DNA of 64,000 nucleotides from Opisthocomus hoazin (Eukaryota > Chordata > Aves > Opisthocomiformes > Opisthocomidae). Position 1 is the first letter of the stretch. Every line of letters begins with the position of its first letter. The stretch spans positions 9,021,823-9,085,822 of the forward strand of contig NC_134420.1 of the NCBI RefSeq assembly GCF_030867145.1, read 5' to 3'. The notes under the pieces are model-generated. The model ran no database searches. It was not told the DNA's origin and saw only the letters and a program-made list of their open reading frames with translations. Positions 50,001 through 61,696 of the stretch are shown one piece after another. Made by a program: the position numbers and the translations under genes.

Positions 50001-53000
50001 TGATTTTCAGTTGAACTTAATTCTACAATGTATTCTTTTGGCAGTATTTTATTTATATGAGGATTAGAGAGTTGAGGCATGTGGTAGTTCCATGCAAGAT
50101 CCTAACTACTAGAGAAGCTTGAAACTTCCTGGGTTTTGTTCCTATAGCAAGAATGTTTGGGATTTTAAGTAGCATTTTAATTTCAAAAGGTCTTACTAGG
50201 CTGGGTTTATAAGAAGTGGTAAAACAAGCATTCTGACACTTCGTGAAATGAAATTTGAACACTGTCAAAACAGTTTGTTCAATACAAATGTGAGACCACT
50301 TGTTTGTTGTTTCATCTTAAACTGCTCCAGAAGATCAGCTTTCTAGAAGCTCCCCTTTCAAAACAAACAAGCAGCATAGCTGCTGATTAACCACACTCCT
50401 TTCCCCCCTCCCCTCTCTGATGTACTTCAACCTGTTGTGTGTCTGTTTTGCCAGCCTCAGGAAGAGTTTCCAGGAGGATGTTATTTTGTTTTAAGCCTTG
50501 ATTATATAAGATATTCTGCATAGTGAGTTACAGCACGCTCCAATAGGTCTGTCCTGGGTACCCTGTAAGAACCTATTCTTACATACCTTTAAGATGCTCT
50601 AGATTTGACAAGGTCATTGACGGCTAAATGTTTTAAAGATTACCAGCAGGAGGGTTTTTGTTGGTAGCTGAGGTCAATTATTAAAAGTTAAAGTTGTCTG
50701 GTTAAAAGCAGGTCTATACTTGTACATTCTAAGCCTTGAAGCAGTTTCAGCTACTTTAATTAGCTACTATCGTTTTAGCTAAATGCACAATTTAACCTGA
50801 CTGGTAAGAACTCTCTTCACTTGTCAATATAATTGAATTTATCGTCTGTTTTAAAGTTGAAAAAGTAATCACCGGAGAGGTACAAAACAGTGATTTGCTA
50901 AATATAACTCTACAAAATACAAGTTATGAGAATTCACCTTCCTAAAGTATGGCCAAATGCCAGATATTGTGACTTATGAGCTTGACAACTCCGTTTTGGC
51001 ATGTGCTAATTAAATGCAAGTGACACAGAGTATATACCCTCAAGCTTAGTAAATGTGGACATTAGTAAAGTATCTTTTAAATGGAATTTCAGATTGTTAA
51101 AATAATCACATCTTATAACCTGCAGCAGTTCAGAGAGATGTTTCATAACTACAGACACACCTTAGGTCACAGTACCGTACTACAGAGCTATCTGGTGAAG
51201 GTGATCAATACTGATAGGCTATGACAGGCTTTTGTCAGCTTTAGGGCAACCTGTCTAGACTTTGTACAGAGGGAACAAAAAGGCGATCTGTGCATTACAC
51301 TGTTGCAGTATTATGTGTTCCTCTTATAGCTCTCACCATTTTAAGCAATTATAATACACAATATGTCCGGAGTTTTTCAAAGACCTTCATGCTGTCAATA
51401 CTGATGTTTAAAAGTCACCTATTCTAAATATGATCTATGTATATCTGTTACCTTATGGTAACTTTTTGTTCCTCTTCAGGTTATAGTGCTCGTTCTCCAT
51501 CCCTCCCTTGGAACGTTAATACCTCTGTGCAGAGGGAGTGGTTATGACTAGAGATTTTTTTCTTAAGGCCACATGTTTATATACCAATTTCCATAATTAG
51601 ATGAGATTTTTGTTCTTATTTTTTATGTAAATTGTATATTTACAGTGCCTCACTCATATCTGCTACCTTTGTTATCTGTGCCCAGCTAAACTCCAGTGCC
51701 TTAAAATTTGGTATCTAATTCCATGACCCACAGATTTCTTTGAGTGGTAGCTACAGAAAGTCCATGCACAAAGGTGTTGAGAATGTCTCTTATGTGTTCA
51801 GTAGCCTATACAGTCTAGGGGTGAAAAGAGCCATAAATAGAAATTGGTCTTTATCCTTAGTTTTTAACATGGTTATATGTTGGAATTCATTGCACTGATT
51901 CTGACAATGCTGCTGCTTCTTCCTGACTGTGTTGGCCGTGAAAGCATGCTGTTGTGGAAAGCGACCAATGGGTAAGGATCGCAATGAACTATTTTATTTA
52001 TGTCTTTATGTGTAGGATCAGAAGAGGTTTTGTCCTGGAGACAATATGCCTAACTTCTAGGTAAATAATTTCTTTTACTTGTGTAGTTTTACGCTTCACT
52101 AGTTACTCATCTGCTACTTAGCTGTAGAACACTCGTTGTTTAGAAAGAATCAGAGAAAGCTGCGGACTGTTTTGTGACTTGCGGTGACTGGACCCAGAAA
52201 AGAGTCTGCAGCTGCAAGACTCTTTATTTGTTTATGTCCCTTATTAGCTAGAAGTAAAGTTCACAATGAAGGCTGCTGACGGGACAGCTCTTTAGTGTGG
52301 AGGCTAAGAATAAAGATTTGGGCCAGGCTCATCTTAAGTATCTTGACTGACCACAATGCACTGAAGCGTGAGTTCCTACACATATAGAATGGAGGTCATT
52401 CTTTTGGACGTGGGTGTTATTTAGAAAAATAAAGATAACAGTTGAGATTTTATCCAAGCCATCAAAATAGAAAGTCCGAGCATTATCAGAAAAAAAATAT
52501 ACATTGAAGTGTTTTGTTCAATTTATTTATGAAAGTAATCAGTGAGCTACTGAAGTACCTGTGCTAAATGATTTGTTTGTTTATTTACAAGAAGAAAGCT
52601 GTACTCCTATGGTTTTGAATAGTAACATAACTATTGAAGCCAGGGTACAATGGATGCTATCAGAAAAGCCCCATATGGGTGCACTTTAGATCTTTTGAAT
52701 ACCACAAAAGTTTAGTGACCTAGAAATGAATCAATAAAAAGCCATCCTCTATGTGACAAATTGAAGAACTGAGGGATTCTTACAGATGCGTTGACTTTAA
52801 CAATCCAAGATACACTGTTTGTAAAGGCTTTCTGAGACACATTTAATCCTTAGAGTACTGTAGCAGACTATGAGGTGTTTTATATTTGGATCACTCCCTA
52901 ATAGTTCATTTCCTGTTTTTAATGTGAGTTTACTCTTACCAAAATCAATGCAAGAAGACTACAGGAAAATGGTGTGGCTTTACACTGACTGTAAGTGTTC

Positions 53001-56000
53001 TAATCTGCTAAACTGAAAATTCCTAAGTGTTTTGCAAAATATATTTTGGGAAGGTATGGCAGTGTAAGACCCTCTTTAGTCCTGTTATATTACAAATAAG
53101 TCTGTCACTCAACAAAATGAATTATAATCTTGGATAGGTCATTAAAAGGGTTTATATCCCTGTTCCCCATTGCTTCACTTCTATAGTTTGTTTTAACATT
53201 TCAGCATTTCAAATAAAATTTGAGTAAAAATTCTCGACTACTCCAGCCTTATTTCCTTGTAGTTTAGTTAAGTAATCATCAACACACAGTATGATTTCTT
53301 AGATTTATCCATGCTTTATGGAGGTTCCATGTTGTGTTTGCCACAAAATTGAGCATGTTGTTTACTATCTAAGGAATAATGAATATAAAAAATGTTGATC
53401 CAGAAAGACGCTCTGTATAGTTGCCTGCATATACAAAAATCGTAAAACACTTGGACTAAAGGAGTTATTGGCTTATACTCCATTAATTGCCATTTAAGTC
53501 CTGTCCATATGCAATACAACTCAGTGCTTTCTGTGCCTCAAATGATGAAGCGGAACTTTAACCTGTAGATAAAAATTAAGAAATTGAAGATTTTTTTGAT
53601 TCACCAAGAGTGAAGGAAATGTTACAGCTGAGAATCCTTCCAGAGCACCCGACTAGTGTTCCTTTTCCTCTTTTGTGCAAGGGGAGGGAGGTCTAACAAA
53701 ATTGTCTCTCTCCACTGACATCTGCTGCAGTGATGTAGTTATATGGGAGGCTTGGTGGCTTCTTTCAGGTAGCTCAGACAATTTAAAAAAAAAGAAAAAA
53801 AGCAGATATCTTGCTGTCACTCTGATTTCTAGGGGGCTTTGGTTCTTAAATGGAGAGCTTCATAGATAGAGAGTAGCACGTGGAAGTCAATATACTGTGA
53901 ATAATATATTACAAATTATATTGCAGTAAACAACCAAAGCATAAATAACTAGAGAGCGCCAGTGTTTAGAGGGCAGGAGCTGTATGTGTTCCTGGACTCC
54001 AGTTATAAGGGAGAATTACTCTACATGTTGGGTTTTTTTTCCTCTTGTTGAAGCAGTTTAAGATCTAAGCAGGCTCCAAAGACTATATTTACGAAATAAG
54101 ACTGTAATACCTCCTCAAAACTTTAGACCGTGCCAGTTCTACTTTTTGCTTCCTCAGTTCTCGTGCTTCTCTTTTATCTGAATTGAGTCTAGTCTCCATC
54201 CTAGTCTCGTACATGGACCTACATCCTCAGTCGCAGCACAAGCTATGGAGCTGAGTTACTAGGGAAACAGTTCTTCAGTAGCAGTGGCTTTTTAACCATG
54301 CAATATTTAAGTAAGACCTCCAGACTTTTGAGGAAATTTCAGTTTGTAATTCTGTAACACTTGTGGAAATCAGTCCTGCTGAAATTTTAATAGGGAACCC
54401 AGTGACCCAGCGCTGTCACCAGTAAGCATTTGTCAGTACCATACTTTCCACAATACTCTCTGTCCATATTTTTCATGAGACTGTTTTTAAAAAAGGTAAA
54501 TGTGTTGTTAGAAATAGATTAGAAGGCTAATATGGCCTGCTAAGCAGGTTAAGAGTGTCAAGGGTAAATGATATTAATACAATCTGAGTTCTTAAAACCC
54601 TCAGACTCTACAATAAGATGGATATATCAATGGCTAGTACTAGTAGCAATAGTGTTGTAATTGTTATATTCCCTTTGGCTTATTTGGATGTCCAGTTTTA
54701 TGTAATTTAGGAACTGTGTTGTGGACCATGTTTATCTTGAAATGTTGTTTTAGAGTCATTTTTAGTTCATTTCTTGGCTTTAATGAAAGGGAAACTTTTA
54801 AATAAGTTTTTCTTCTTAACAACAGAGTAGGTGATCTTGATGCTGTATCTTTAGGGATTATTCTGAAGAACAAGGAAGAAAAAAATGAAAGAAATAAATG
54901 TATCCCAAATACTAAATTTAAAAGTGAAGTTAAAAAAGCAGGAAATAAATTCTGGTTTGCCCAGTATCCCGTGGAGGATGGGGAATATCTCTGGGGGAAC
55001 TATTCCTTCTCCAGTGAATATGAAAGCTTGTGATTTGAATTTCTTTCTCTTGTTAATCTAATCACCAAAAGTGTCAGTACTTTGTATGGTATTAGGAGTG
55101 TAGCAATGCAATGCTGTTTTTCTGTGATTTGTTTCATAAGTTTTCTCATTGCTATTGATGTTCTTTCTCCTTTTTGGATATGCATCTCCTTTCTTCCTTT
55201 CCTCCCGCTCCACTTCATTGGTTCTTTTTGACTCTTAAGTTCCAAAACATACTATTCCAGTACATGTCAAAGTGATATTATTTTTGTTTTAGTATTTTTT
55301 AGAAGTTTGATATGAATAACAACTTCCTTATTTCCAGCCTTTGTTAGTGGCTTTGTGGTTTGTCTTTTAACATTTTCATATGTGGTTCATAATAGGGAGG
55401 AAATTGTTTCCAAGTTATAATAAGAATGGATTAAGAGTTATGTTGGTTCTGTACAAAGAAAATCTCTCTCTGTATTTTTCTGCCACAACATCTCTTGTGT
55501 ATTACTTTCCAGCAGCCAGATTAACAGATGAAAAAGTGAAAACTTACATTGTTGCATTTACTTTTTTCCAAAACAAAATATTTCAGATATCTTTCTAAAT
55601 AAATGTCATAAATATGTTGCTTGAAAGGGCGTGATCTAAAATTTTACTCTGCAATTAATTGGGTAGTTATATTGTTAGGAATGGTGTTTTGCTAGCATTA
55701 ACTTTGCTATTGATAATATTTCTTAAAAATAAAGAAAATTGGAGACGGTTCAAATTTCAAGTGTTATTTACTCATTCAATTCCCCTGTGGTTTTGAGTTT
55801 TGATAAGTTTTAATTGTATGAAGCTCATTAAGACTTTCTAATTCTGGTAATTTCTGATACTTAACTTGTAACAAGAAAGCTAAAGGAAATGTTAGCCTTT
55901 CTGAGGTCAGTGGGAGTTTGGGTTTTTTAGTTCAGTAAACTCGTATTCACAATGCCTGTTAACAAGTATTGTCCACTTCTTAAACCATAAGTTCGTGTGT

Positions 56001-56741
56001 CTTTTGAATGTGTTTCAGATTTTGCTCTGGGTAGCTTTCAAAAATGGCATTGCAGAATGTCTATTTTTTCAACATACCCATTTGTCTTGCCTATTTTTGT
56101 AGTTCTAACAGTTTTGAAAGAAATGCTGATAGAAGAATATCTGCGTAAGGAATGATACCTTTATGTAGCTTTAGCATGCCAAATGTGATTAAATTTTGAA
56201 AAGCACCAATTAATAGATATTTTAGGCAATTGATTAATATGTTAAGCATTAAGAATATAAATATTAATACAGTTCTCCCAAATTAACAAAATCCCTTCTC
56301 ATTAGACCATGATTTTGGTAATCTTAGTTGATACTGATGGGAAACCTTGTTAGGAAGATAGCACTATTGCTATATCCCATCCATATCTTAGGATCAAATA
56401 CATGATTGAGAACTTTTTCTCTGGCTTGAAAAATTAGGAATACAATATTATCAAGCATTATTTTTAAAGCTTTGGATTCCTGTTTTACCTGTTATCTCTG
56501 TTGTACATTATGTACTGTAGGAGGTAGACCAAAAGAGGGATTTTATAGTGTTGTGAAAATACAGGTAGATTATTTATCTAATAAAAAAGAAAAAATCCCA
56601 TCTATTCTTGTTTTCACAGAGGAAGATAAATATGGTCTTTACTCCAATTTGTTGTTCAAGTATTTTCTCGCAGAGGGAGTTGTCTGTGGACATGACTTGT
56701 TTGTTGCTTCTGCTAAAGAGCATCCTGACAACATCTTAAAG
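37934..56741 (+). CDS. ELP4: ELP4, Elongator complex subunit 4 (5' part, coding exons 1-3)
   Basis: ELP4 belongs to the Elp456 hexameric ring of Elongator, which with Elp123 makes the cm5U-type modification at U34 of tRNA wobble positions. Three exons (37934-38096, 43950-43985, 56620-56741) join in frame to 107 residues, about a quarter of a protein near 420 residues. Recognised blocks are [51 protein letters not shown] and [26 protein letters not shown] (the last given here in two halves, [12 protein letters not shown] and [14 protein letters not shown]). The RecA-like P-loop position reads GGGVAVGT and lacks the Walker lysine, as is known for this family. The ATG is the first in frame and has a G at -3 and +4. 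Exon 3 ends in phase 0 at gtaaag. No exon 4 was found before the window ends. Confidence 0.96.
38097..43949 (+). other. ELP4: ELP4 intron 1
   Basis: A 5.9-kb intron. Its first 250 bases belong to the CpG island. A minus-strand CR1 lies at 39803-40385. The rest is AT-rich and holds no recognisable exon; near 43735-43785 there is a short TAATATATAATTACATG-type imperfect repeat. Confidence 0.88.
39803..40385 (-). mobile_element. CR1 LINE, older copy with RT C-terminal remnant
   Basis: The reverse complement matches the CR1 3' region: the left end reads like the 'ggttggaagggacctc' tail block, and the part near 40140-40260 reads like the 'ctcttctccagg...ctggactc' block. The minus-strand translation near 40200-40385 keeps [20 protein letters not shown] followed by WAPRYKK, the end of the CR1 reverse-transcriptase ORF. 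It is interrupted and diverged, so it is not functional. Confidence 0.85.
43950..43985 (+). CDS. ELP4: ELP4 coding exon 2 (36-base microexon-like)
   Basis: A 36-base exon with acceptor tttccag and donor gttagt. It completes the split glycine and reads [11 protein letters not shown], then leaves one base of the Glu codon. It covers the degenerate P-loop strand-loop of the RecA fold. Its size keeps the phase at 1 on both sides, so skipping it would stay in frame but remove the core loop. Confidence 0.94.
44357..44377. repeat. (TTTG)n simple repeat
   Basis: About four tandem TTTG units followed by a T run. Confidence 0.85.
46148..47211 (+). mobile_element. Solo LTR of an avian endogenous retrovirus
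   Basis: A 1,064-bp element begins TGTGGTGGGTTGACC and ends CCCAGTACA (TG...CA ends). It is flanked by a perfect 5-bp direct repeat, aggat, at 46143-46147 and 47212-47216. It is far richer in GC than the intron around it. The sequence resembles a long-LTR family that I remember as abundant in non-galliform birds. No internal gag, pol or env sequence is present, so it is the product of LTR-LTR recombination or of deletion. A 5-bp duplication suits ERVL-type or some other class integrases. A 227-codon open frame inside is a composition effect, not a viral gene. Confidence 0.85.
47143..47216. repeat. 3' end of the LTR and target-site duplication
   Basis: The last LTR bases run into TACA, then the target duplicate aggat (47212-47216). 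The matching copy is at 46143-46147. The two 5-bp copies are identical. Confidence 0.8.
47217..47370 (+). mobile_element. Old CR1-like reverse-transcriptase fragment
   Basis: The plus-strand translation around 47260-47350 resembles the CR1/L3 RT block: NEFVDRG, a stop, then [20 protein letters not shown]. Family members read DRGKAVDxxYLDFSKAFDTVS here. It has at least one stop and is decayed. The sequence left of the LTR (about 45400-46140) may be the upstream part of the same element, but that half is too diverged to call. Confidence 0.55.
48428..48452 (+). repeat. Possible copy B of an unidentified dispersed repeat
   Basis: It matches the reverse complement of 34814-34838 at 21 of 25 positions. 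It could belong to a longer ancient repeat, or be chance. Confidence 0.3.
49765..49875. promoter_or_regulatory. Candidate conserved non-coding element in ELP4 intron 2
   Basis: A stretch with an octamer-like tttgcaaattaaatg, a homeodomain-type ttaatttaac and no repeat character. Called by appearance only. Confidence 0.28.
56620..56741 (+). CDS. ELP4: ELP4 coding exon 3
   Basis: The acceptor is tttcacag and the donor gtaaag. It encodes the Glu completed across the junction, then [20 protein letters not shown] and [20 protein letters not shown]. It lies in the early RecA-like core of ELP4. It ends in phase 0. Confidence 0.95.
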
Positions 56742-58044
56742 GTAAAGACTCATAGCTTTTAACAATTGAAGCTGTAATCTCTTGATGGATTTAAATACAT
56801 TTTCAAGTGTATATGTTGTGTAGTAAGAAATTAATTAATCTCGGTGATTCATAAGAATGTGTTGGGAAGTGCAGGAGTGTTTGCATTAGCTAGATTTGGG
56901 AATTAAATTTAGCTCACTAGCCTCCGTCTACAGACAAAGGAGTAAGATTCTCCAAAGGCCAAATAAGGCTAGGACTTTACTTATCCTTTATTTTGATTAT
57001 AGGTGAAAACTAGAAAGGCTGTCTGGCTTAGTTGAATGGTTTGAGTAAACCCAACTGTTTACAGTTTCCACCTGCCTATCGAGTAGTATCTTTCCTGTCA
57101 GGAAGAGTAGTTAAGCTGCTTCCAGCATATTGTGGTGGAAACAGTGTACAGCTTGTGTAGATGTTTATTGCAGTTTCCTGTAGAAAAGAAAAATATCATT
57201 TAACATCTTTACAACTTCCTTTATATGTAGTTTTCATTCTGACTAGGAAACATGGTCAGCTTTGGATCAGGTCGTATAGAAAGGTTCCTTTCAGACTTCA
57301 GTGAGCTCCTAATCAAACACTGATAGTTTCCATTATAAGGAAATTTTGTAAGGGAAAAAGCCTGATCAACACTGCAAAAAATGCTGAAGTGTGAGGATAA
57401 TCTTACAAAATTTTGTTAAATATTTTATGTCTTTCTAAGGCTGCTTTTTTCTAATATCAAAAGTAACATATAATTTACTGATTACTTCTGCATCAAGTGA
57501 AGTCTGGCTATTTCCTTCAGAGTCTTCAGAGACTATTTCTGGACAAAATTATTACTTTTCTTTTTTCCTACCTAGTGATGGCAGATTCTGTGCCTTATCT
57601 ATTCAATATTATCTGCAGTATTCAGGAAGAAGTATATTCTTAATGAAATGATATGATTGTGGTTATGAAAAATCTAATAATATTTTTTTTATTATCTTGA
57701 ACCTAACGAGCATTCATTTAGGGGTGAAATTTTTATCATTTGTTCTTGTGGTTTAGAATATAGCCTAAACAAATAGGTTAGAATTTGACTGTGAAGTATG
57801 AATTACATAAGAACTTGCTATATTTTTTAATAATATTTGTTTTTAAATAACTGATAATCAAGTCGTTGACTTTCTGACCATATGATATATGTTCATTGTT
57901 GTGGTTTCTCTCATCAAAATTAAATTGTTCAAATGAATATTTTTATTGCATTGCATTAAAATTGCTTAGAATGGAGTAGCTAACATCCATTTTATTCTTC
58001 TTTCATTCATCTTTGAATCAGTTATTCATAGCATGTCATATTTT

Positions 58045-58150
58045 TCCTAGCTTCTGTTCTTTATGCTTTTGCAAATTAATCAACAGACATTGGTACAAAC
58101 ATCTGTCCTTCTTGTACCAGTTTCTAATCAATTAGTTTGATGGGACTTAC
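58045..58150. promoter_or_regulatory. Candidate conserved non-coding element in ELP4 intron 3
   Basis: The part around tgcaaattaatcaacagac and the following tggtacaaacatctgtcc is non-repetitive. It combines octamer-like, homeodomain-like and E-box-like (catctg) words. By appearance it resembles developmental enhancer cores; no alignment was run. Confidence 0.32.
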
Positions 58151-58972
58151 TGAACTCTATTGTCTGATTTGGAGTAAGTTTTCCTTCTTTCTTTACAGGC
58201 ATAGACACTAGGTAATAATACTACATTCCTCGGTTTTAACTCCGTAGTGGTGTTACTATAAGAGATTATAAATACATGGACAATATCACTACAGGAAAGT
58301 TGAGGAAAGTCTTGTTTTCTTCCTCCGTTTGTACAACAATACTCTTGTCTATGCTTTTCCACTCTTAGCTTGACTATTCAACACTTCCTTTGCTTAACAG
58401 ACAAGGCACAGTACAGTTGATTTCTCTGATTTGTCTTGCTGTCTTGAAATTGCTTCAGTGAAGTAACCCTGTAATATGCTAGGCGTCAATCTAGGAAATT
58501 ATGCACTTTCACACTGGGAAAGCTTAGGCACTTCTTAAATGCCAACCTATGTTACCTAAAAACCATTATTGCCTCACTAGGAAAAAGTCAATCGAAGACT
58601 GGCATTGGCCACAGTTAGGTCTCCAAATCACAGAGGTCGAGACATTTTCCATACAACTGTCTCACTTGACTTTTAAAAAGAAGGACCTTCAGGTGCTTCA
58701 AGAAGTCCTCTCCTGTCATAAAAATGAGCTGTTTGGTATTTGGATGTCTCCCTATACAATGTTATTCAACATTCAGATTTTATTGAATGATATTAGTAAT
58801 CAGTTTATTTTCAATATCTAATTGGACTGTATTCTTTAGTGGAAAGGCAACATAAATTTGGTACATATCAACCCAAATTACACATTTTATGATTGTTTTT
58901 TGTTTTATGAAGTGTAGGTATGGATTCAATATATTCTGTAGTTAGTATTCTAATTAACTGGTATTTTATATA

Positions 58973-58994
58973 AAGGCAGTTCCTTAACTGCCTT
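58973..58994. other. Perfect 9-bp hairpin
   Basis: Arms aaggcagtt and aactgcctt with a 4-base loop cctt. It is too short for a microRNA precursor as it stands. Confidence 0.5.
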
Positions 58995-60349
58995 ATGTCC
59001 ATATTGTGTGGCCAGTCTATTCATACATTCAGTTCTCTGCTGAGATGTTGTAATTGCCCTATTCTAATTTTGTGATGTGATTGGAAGTTTCTTGAACCTA
59101 TAACCAAGACAAATATTGCTGATAGTAGGAAGGGGAAAAGACATTCTTATAGACCATAATTATCTTGAAATTGTGTATAACTAAAAGACAAGCAGAGGAT
59201 AAAAAGCCCTGATCAGCTGCCTAAGATATATTATATTACCACCCACCAATTTATCCATCATCCTTTGAAAACATATTCATGCCTTTTGTAGTCAAAGCTC
59301 CTTTAGGAAATGGGCATTAAGACGTAATACTGAAAAATTATACACCTCTGGTAAAACCTACAGTACTATATGCATGCTGTTTTTTAGAAAGTATCTTAAA
59401 CATTTGAGAGCATTTCTGTTCATTCTATATTCTTCAACAAAAGGCAACTTTTTACTATAAGGGCATAAATCCTGGGAATAGTGAGCAAGATAAGAAATAG
59501 TATGGTATACTTCTATGATCAATCCTGAAATAAAACTGATTGCATTGGTAAATGGAAAATAATTTAATAATAAAATGACTGAAGGAAACATATCATAACA
59601 TTCCATTTTCAGTACCACACCTGATTAAGTTTAGACTACAAATAATGAAAGGCTGTTACATGCTCAAGCTTAAAAACAAAGAGAAACTAATAAAATAGGT
59701 GGTTTTTTCTTCTGTTTCCTTAACTTCACGGTGTTTAGTGGCTATATATTTTTTATAATTCAGTGCTCTAAAGATGTTGCCAGCTATTTTGAAGATACAT
59801 ATAGTGTATGTGTTTGAGAATGGAACATATAAATTTGAGTATATGGTTATATTTATTACTGAGGAAATCTTAACTTACTGGTATGCTTTTTGTATGAAAC
59901 AGCAAGCAAGGGGTTTGAATATTTCCTTGAACGTTACTGTAGCCACAATTAGAATAGGTTTGCATCCACTCCAAGTTAGGCTGGGTACCAGACTGGCTTA
60001 TGGAAGCCATAAAAATACAGTAGCTATATAACAGCTTAGTTCTTTACGCCCATTTTCCTTGTTAGTGCCAAGGTATGGTTGCAGTCTTAAAAAAAAAAAA
60101 TCTCTATCTGTGGTGGCTGCATTTCTATATTTCTCACTTCTCTGACTTTAGATTTGGCACTGAGGTTCTGGAACCGCCTCAACTGCCTATATAGGAATTT
60201 CTTTGCCTTTATTCCTGAGTAGTTATTTTATCTGGACCTTGGGGGAGAACTGATTCTCACAACTTTTAATGAGAAAAAATTGAATTAAGTTTGCCAGTGA
60301 TGATCACATCTTGACAATAAAGAGTGCTCTCAGTTAAGTTGCTTTTACC

Positions 60350-61696
60350 ATGGAGCCTGTGCAAAGTTTGTCTCAAGAGGAAGACACACTTGTCATTATA
60401 CATGCTGGGAAACAGAAACCAGCATCCCCTGGAGCCCAACAGTTTACCTGTGGGACCCTGGCCAATGTTACCTCAGTGACCATTGCACTGGGAACCTGGA
60501 AGCCTGAGGTGGAAGAGTGGGAGGTCCAGAACTGCTTTCTAGGGCTGCATCTGTTCATCAGCTGTGTAGAAGTTGAAGAATGCTCTGTGCGATTACTGCA
60601 TTTTTATGGAATTTCAATTTTCAAGCTGGATTTTTATTACAGGATAGTTCTGGACTCTGTTGAGATTCCCTTTTGGAGATTTTTCTTAAAAGAAGAGAGG
60701 ATAAAGAGCACATCCTTCAAGAAAAAAAACCTTACTTTGACATAGTCTGTGAGCCTGCTTGATGTGGTGGGGATGCTTTTCCTACCACTGATACAGAGGA
60801 TAGCCTTCTTAGAAGGGAATGCATTCCCCAAGATTCTATCCCCAGTCAAGTCCTTTGAGGCTTCCCACACTAAGGCATGAAGTGGTATTTACCTTGTACA
60901 TCTGGTGTCCTTGTACTTCCAAGTTTGAAAGTGAACAATGTGCGAACGGTTTTCTCTCTGGAGATACACAGCTTCGCTGTGTTTGCTGGACGTATCCTGA
61001 AGTCAGGTCAGTCAGGAGAAACTGCGCTAGTGGTCTCGGGAACAACAGTGAAAGGGAAGATGCAGCGTCACTTGGTGAGGAAGCTGGGAGATGCATGTGG
61101 AGAAGTATAATGGTTTATTAAAAAACAACAGGGACAAGATCAAAAAAACCTCCAGGAACAAGTTTTTGAAGAATTCCTACCAAGCTGAAAAGTTCCCTAA
61201 AACAAAAGTGAAAGTATATTTTAAATACAGCATTTTGTTTAAGTATGTCATTTGGAAATGACTGAAAATATTGCACCTCCAGCAAGGTTGTTATACTGAG
61301 TGGACCTGAAGAACAGCAAGTGCACACTTTTCCCACTGAAAAGATGAATGCAGTAAGAATCTAACAGAATGTACATTTGTTATTTCCAGGGTTGTTTAAG
61401 AAAGCAACAACGATAAACAACCCACTGAGCTCCAGTGTTGTGTTACTGTGTATGCAAACAACATCTTGAAAGAAAGCAGAGCTGTCTACGTGGAGTTTTT
61501 TATTCCAGCCAAGTACATTCAACCACGACGCTTACGTTTTTCCCTCGTAGATATGACTCTAAAACATTGTTTTGTCAAAAGGGAGTATGCAAACCTGGAA
61601 GAAATGATCAGGCTGGCGACCAGGGCTTTCCAAGCTTCCATTTTCGAAGAGTACTATGCTAACTTCTTCCTGTCTCTTCCCTATCTGATGGTGTGA
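60350..61696 (+). pseudogene. Unidentified decayed coding-like stretch
   Basis: I do not recognise this. An ATG in a strong context (ttaccATGG) opens 131 codons. After one TAG the same frame stays open for about 46 further codons, to roughly 60882. A different frame is open from 60877 to 61110, and another from 61448 to 61696 with a protein-like composition (ESRAVYVEFFIPAKYIQP and on to FFLSLPYLMV). GC content is above the intron around it. This pattern suits a frameshifted processed pseudogene or an old mobile-element coding region. It might equally be chance. It is on the same strand as ELP4 but matches no ELP4 segment. Confidence 0.3.

Larger units (their letters stand above)
43986..56619 (+). 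other. ELP4: ELP4 intron 2 (12.6 kb)
   Basis: Bounded by gttagt and tttcacag. It holds a TTTG-type repeat (44357-44377), an old CR1-like fragment interrupted by a solo LTR (46148-47211 and following), a possible dispersed-repeat copy at 48428, and a CNE-like stretch near 49765-49875. The remaining sequence is AT-rich with no supported exon. Confidence 0.88.

Noticed and set aside
58549-58821. 90-codon plus-strand frame as a possible ELP4 exon 4
   Set aside because: The translation does not resemble the expected ELP4 segment after exon 3, and no suitable acceptor and donor in phase 0 frame it.
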